Below are positions 62,441 to 64,000 of a stretch of DNA of 64,000 bases, piece after piece; the first letter of the stretch is position 1; every line of letters starts with the position of its first letter. A model generated the notes under the pieces. The model was not told where the DNA came from. It worked only from the letters and a program-made list of their open reading frames with translations, and searched no databases. The stretch is taken from positions 42,665 to 106,664 of the forward strand of contig NZ_JAGTJJ010000038.1 in the NCBI RefSeq assembly GCF_028435365.1, written 5' to 3'. The DNA comes from Polyangium jinanense (GTDB lineage Bacteria > Myxococcota > Polyangia > Polyangiales > Polyangiaceae). The translations under genes were made by a program, and so were the position numbers.

Positions 62441-63808
62441 TCAGCCTGCCCCGGCGACCCGTCTCCCGGCGACCCAGATTTCGGCGAGATTGGCGCGGGA
62501 GGCCGTGTAGACAATCTTCGCGAGGATATCCTCCGGCTCGTCGAGCTCTTCGAAGAGGCGAATCGTGCCGTTCGGGGCAGTGGTGTCGACGAGGACGGCG
62601 TCGAAATGGCAGCCGGGCGCGAAGCGACCGACCGGGAGCTCGAGCGCGTCGCCACCCGCGGCGGTCGCGAGATGGAAGGCGTCGCGGATGTCGATGCGGG
62701 ACGAGGGCCGGCCGCGCGTCTCCGGCGGCAGCGCCGGGTCGACACCACTCTCCAGCATGCGCGAGGTCACGACGGCCATGCGGCAGGCGTCGAGCATGGA
62801 GGCGCTCGGGCCGCCCGAAATGTCCGTACCCAGGCCGACGCGGACGCCCTTTGCAAGCGCCGCACGGAGCGGGAAGGCTGCATTCGAAAAATAGGCGTTC
62901 GACAGGGGACAGTGCGCGACCCCCGAGCCGCGGGTGACGATACGGGCCATGTCGTCTGCGTTGATCAGATTCGCATGCGCGAGAATCGATTGTCGCGTGA
63001 GGAGGCCGAAGCCATCGAGGCATTCGGCGTCCGTCACCCCGTGGCGGGCGAGGACGTAGCCGTGCTCCCAGTCGCTTTCGGAGCAATGGGTCTGGACGTG
63101 ACAGCCGCATTCCCTGGCGATGACGCCGAGGCCCTCGAGCATCGCGTCGGTGCAGGAGGGTACGAATCGCGGCGTCACGACGGGGTGGACGAGCCCACCC
63201 TCATTCGCCGGATGGGTACGAACATACTCGATGAGTGATCGCGTGCCTTGGAGGCCGGCCTCGGTCGAGGCGTCGCGGTAGAAGTCCGGGCATTCCTGCG
63301 GGTTGTCCATCGCGACCTTGCCCACGAGGGCGCGCTGGCCCTTTTCCAGGCAGATGTCGACGAGGAGGCGGGTCGCCTCCTGATGGATCGTGGCAAAGTA
63401 GAGAGCCGTCGTGGTGCCATTCGCGAGGAGGTCGGCGACGAGCATTTCGTAGGCCTTCCGCGCGAAGGCAGCGTCGGCGTAGCGGGCTTCCAGCGGGAAG
63501 GTGTGGCGCAGCCAGATTTCCAGCGGCACGTGGAGCGCCTTGCCGAGCTGCGGGTATTGCGGGGCGTGGATGTGGAGGTCGACGAAGCCGGGGATCACGT
63601 AGCAGCCAGCGGGAAGCGTCACCAGCGTGCCGGCCATGGACGCAGCGATCCGGGCGCCTTCGTGGCGGGGGTCGCCCGACCTGATCACGGTGGCAATCCG
63701 TCCAGCCTTGTCGATCTCGACGAGGGCGTCCTCCAGCACCTCGAGGGTGCCGAGCACAGGCGCGTGGAAGAAGGTGCCGGCGAGGGTCTTGCCGCGGAGG
63801 TCGGTCAT
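62441..63808 (-). CDS. guaD: Guanine deaminase
   Basis: Zinc amidohydrolase of 455 residues that converts guanine to xanthine in purine breakdown. First metal pair in PGFVDLHIHAPQYPQLG (about 81), then EIWLRHTFPLEARYAD, HCSESDWEHGYV, the metal His in ILAHANLINADDM, and the catalytic Asp in VGLGTDISGGPSASML, matching GuaD order. Cytoplasmic. ATG 63808 is chosen because homology begins MTDLRGKTLAGTF, with GAAGAG at 9 bases; the open frame up to 63934 translates repeat copy E (WFGSRGEQPPRG) and is an artefact. Confidence 0.88.
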   Translation of the reverse strand: MTDLRGKTLAGTFFHAPVLGTLEVLEDALVEIDKAGRIATVIRSGDPRHEGARIAASMAGTLVTLPAGCYVIPGFVDLHIHAPQYPQLGKALHVPLEIWLRHTFPLEARYADAAFARKAYEMLVADLLANGTTTALYFATIHQEATRLLVDICLEKGQRALVGKVAMDNPQECPDFYRDASTEAGLQGTRSLIEYVRTHPANEGGLVHPVVTPRFVPSCTDAMLEGLGVIARECGCHVQTHCSESDWEHGYVLARHGVTDAECLDGFGLLTRQSILAHANLINADDMARIVTRGSGVAHCPLSNAYFSNAAFPLRAALAKGVRVGLGTDISGGPSASMLDACRMAVVTSRMLESGVDPALPPETRGRPSSRIDIRDAFHLATAAGGDALELPVGRFAPGCHFDAVLVDTTAPNGTIRLFEELDEPEDILAKIVYTASRANLAEIWVAGRRVAGAG

Positions 63809-63844
63809 TCGGCTTTGCTCTTCGTAGCACGCCCCGCCCAAGCG

Positions 63845-64000
63845 CTGAGCATCGGTCTCATCACGAGGCGTCGCGCCGGGGCGCTGCCCCGGGCCCCGCG
63901 GGGGCTGTTCGCCCCTCGACCCGAACCAGGGCAAGCCCTGGACCGTTCGTGGAAGAACTGCGCGATGCGCAGTTCTTCCAACAGGCCGGTGGCAAGACCA
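63845..64000. repeat. Composite inverted repeat element, copy E (L arm; cut by window end)
   Basis: Outer motif CTGAGCATCGGTCTC at 63845-63859, full L arm with CCGGGGC/GCCCCGG, AGGGC-AA-GCCCT and the GGAAGAACTGCGC/GCGCAGTTCTTCC stem, then the start of the spacer (AACAGGCCGGTGGCAAGACC) at the window edge. It lies 37 bases upstream of guanine deaminase. Confidence 0.85.

Noticed and set aside
63809..63934. N-terminal extension of guanine deaminase
   Set aside because: The added residues are a translation of repeat copy E; the same peptide appears wherever the element is read in this frame.

Overview
The window is uniformly GC-rich and looks like chromosome of a large-genome myxobacterium, most likely Polyangiales (Sorangium/Polyangium type). 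The reasons are several very large hybrid protein kinases, many short lipoproteins of unknown function, a cysteine-rich surface protein ending in a MYXO-CTERM-like sorting tail, frequent GTG and TTG starts, and a dispersed palindromic repeat family in intergenic gaps. No rRNA, tRNA, CRISPR array, phage or transposase gene was recognised. All calls are by eye from the sequence and translations.

Layout. 0.1-14 kb: a 1673-residue pseudokinase/ATPase/GAF/STAS protein, three small lipoproteins, a fatty-acid-hydroxylase-family membrane enzyme and a 1.9k-residue Ser/Thr kinase-ATPase-GAF-histidine kinase. 14-22.5 kb: an amidohydrolase lipoprotein, a siderophore-interacting flavoprotein divergent from a MarR regulator with two operator-like palindromes, and a minus-strand row (rifampin-phosphotransferase-like dikinase, drug exporter, berberine-bridge-type oxidoreductase) that reads like a drug-inactivation and efflux cassette. 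22.5-37.8 kb: a lipoprotein, two tandemly duplicated kinase/degenerate cyclase/ATPase/TPR proteins with a visible duplication scar, a zinc-finger kinase divergent from a sigma factor, and a three-gene overlapping operon (membrane protein, small possibly ADP-ribosyltransferase-like protein, PD-(D/E)xK nuclease-like protein).

37.9-46.9 kb: a secreted serine peptidase-like hydrolase, an RstA/RstB-like two-component pair, a TetR regulator with a perfect operator-like inverted repeat followed by a cytochrome P450, a DJ-1/PfpI protein divergent from a LysR regulator, and a RibD/DHFR-like reductase. 46.9-51.6 kb: a hydrolase gene with a nearly identical truncated copy, an unknown gene between them, an LRR/zinc-ribbon protein and a LysM lipoprotein. 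51.9-55.3 kb: a small secreted protein and then about 0.85 kb with no convincing gene but with many perfect hairpins, including three GNRA-loop and one CUUG-loop stem, directly upstream of two unknown, tightly coupled genes. This is the best candidate here for an undescribed system. 55.4-64 kb: HMG-CoA synthase (mevalonate pathway), a propeller-protein remnant, a frame-disrupted propeller lipoprotein, the MYXO-CTERM protein, a DUF488 protein, a methyltransferase and guanine deaminase.

Five copies of one composite repeat (about 5.2, 16.7, 45.7, 58.5 and 63.9 kb) sit in gene-free gaps. Each complete copy has two diverged arms in inverted orientation around a spacer. Base changes between arms keep the stems paired, and one copy carries a 43-bp, seven-unit tandem repeat in its spacer. 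Open frames through these repeats extend some gene calls artificially, for example upstream of guanine deaminase.
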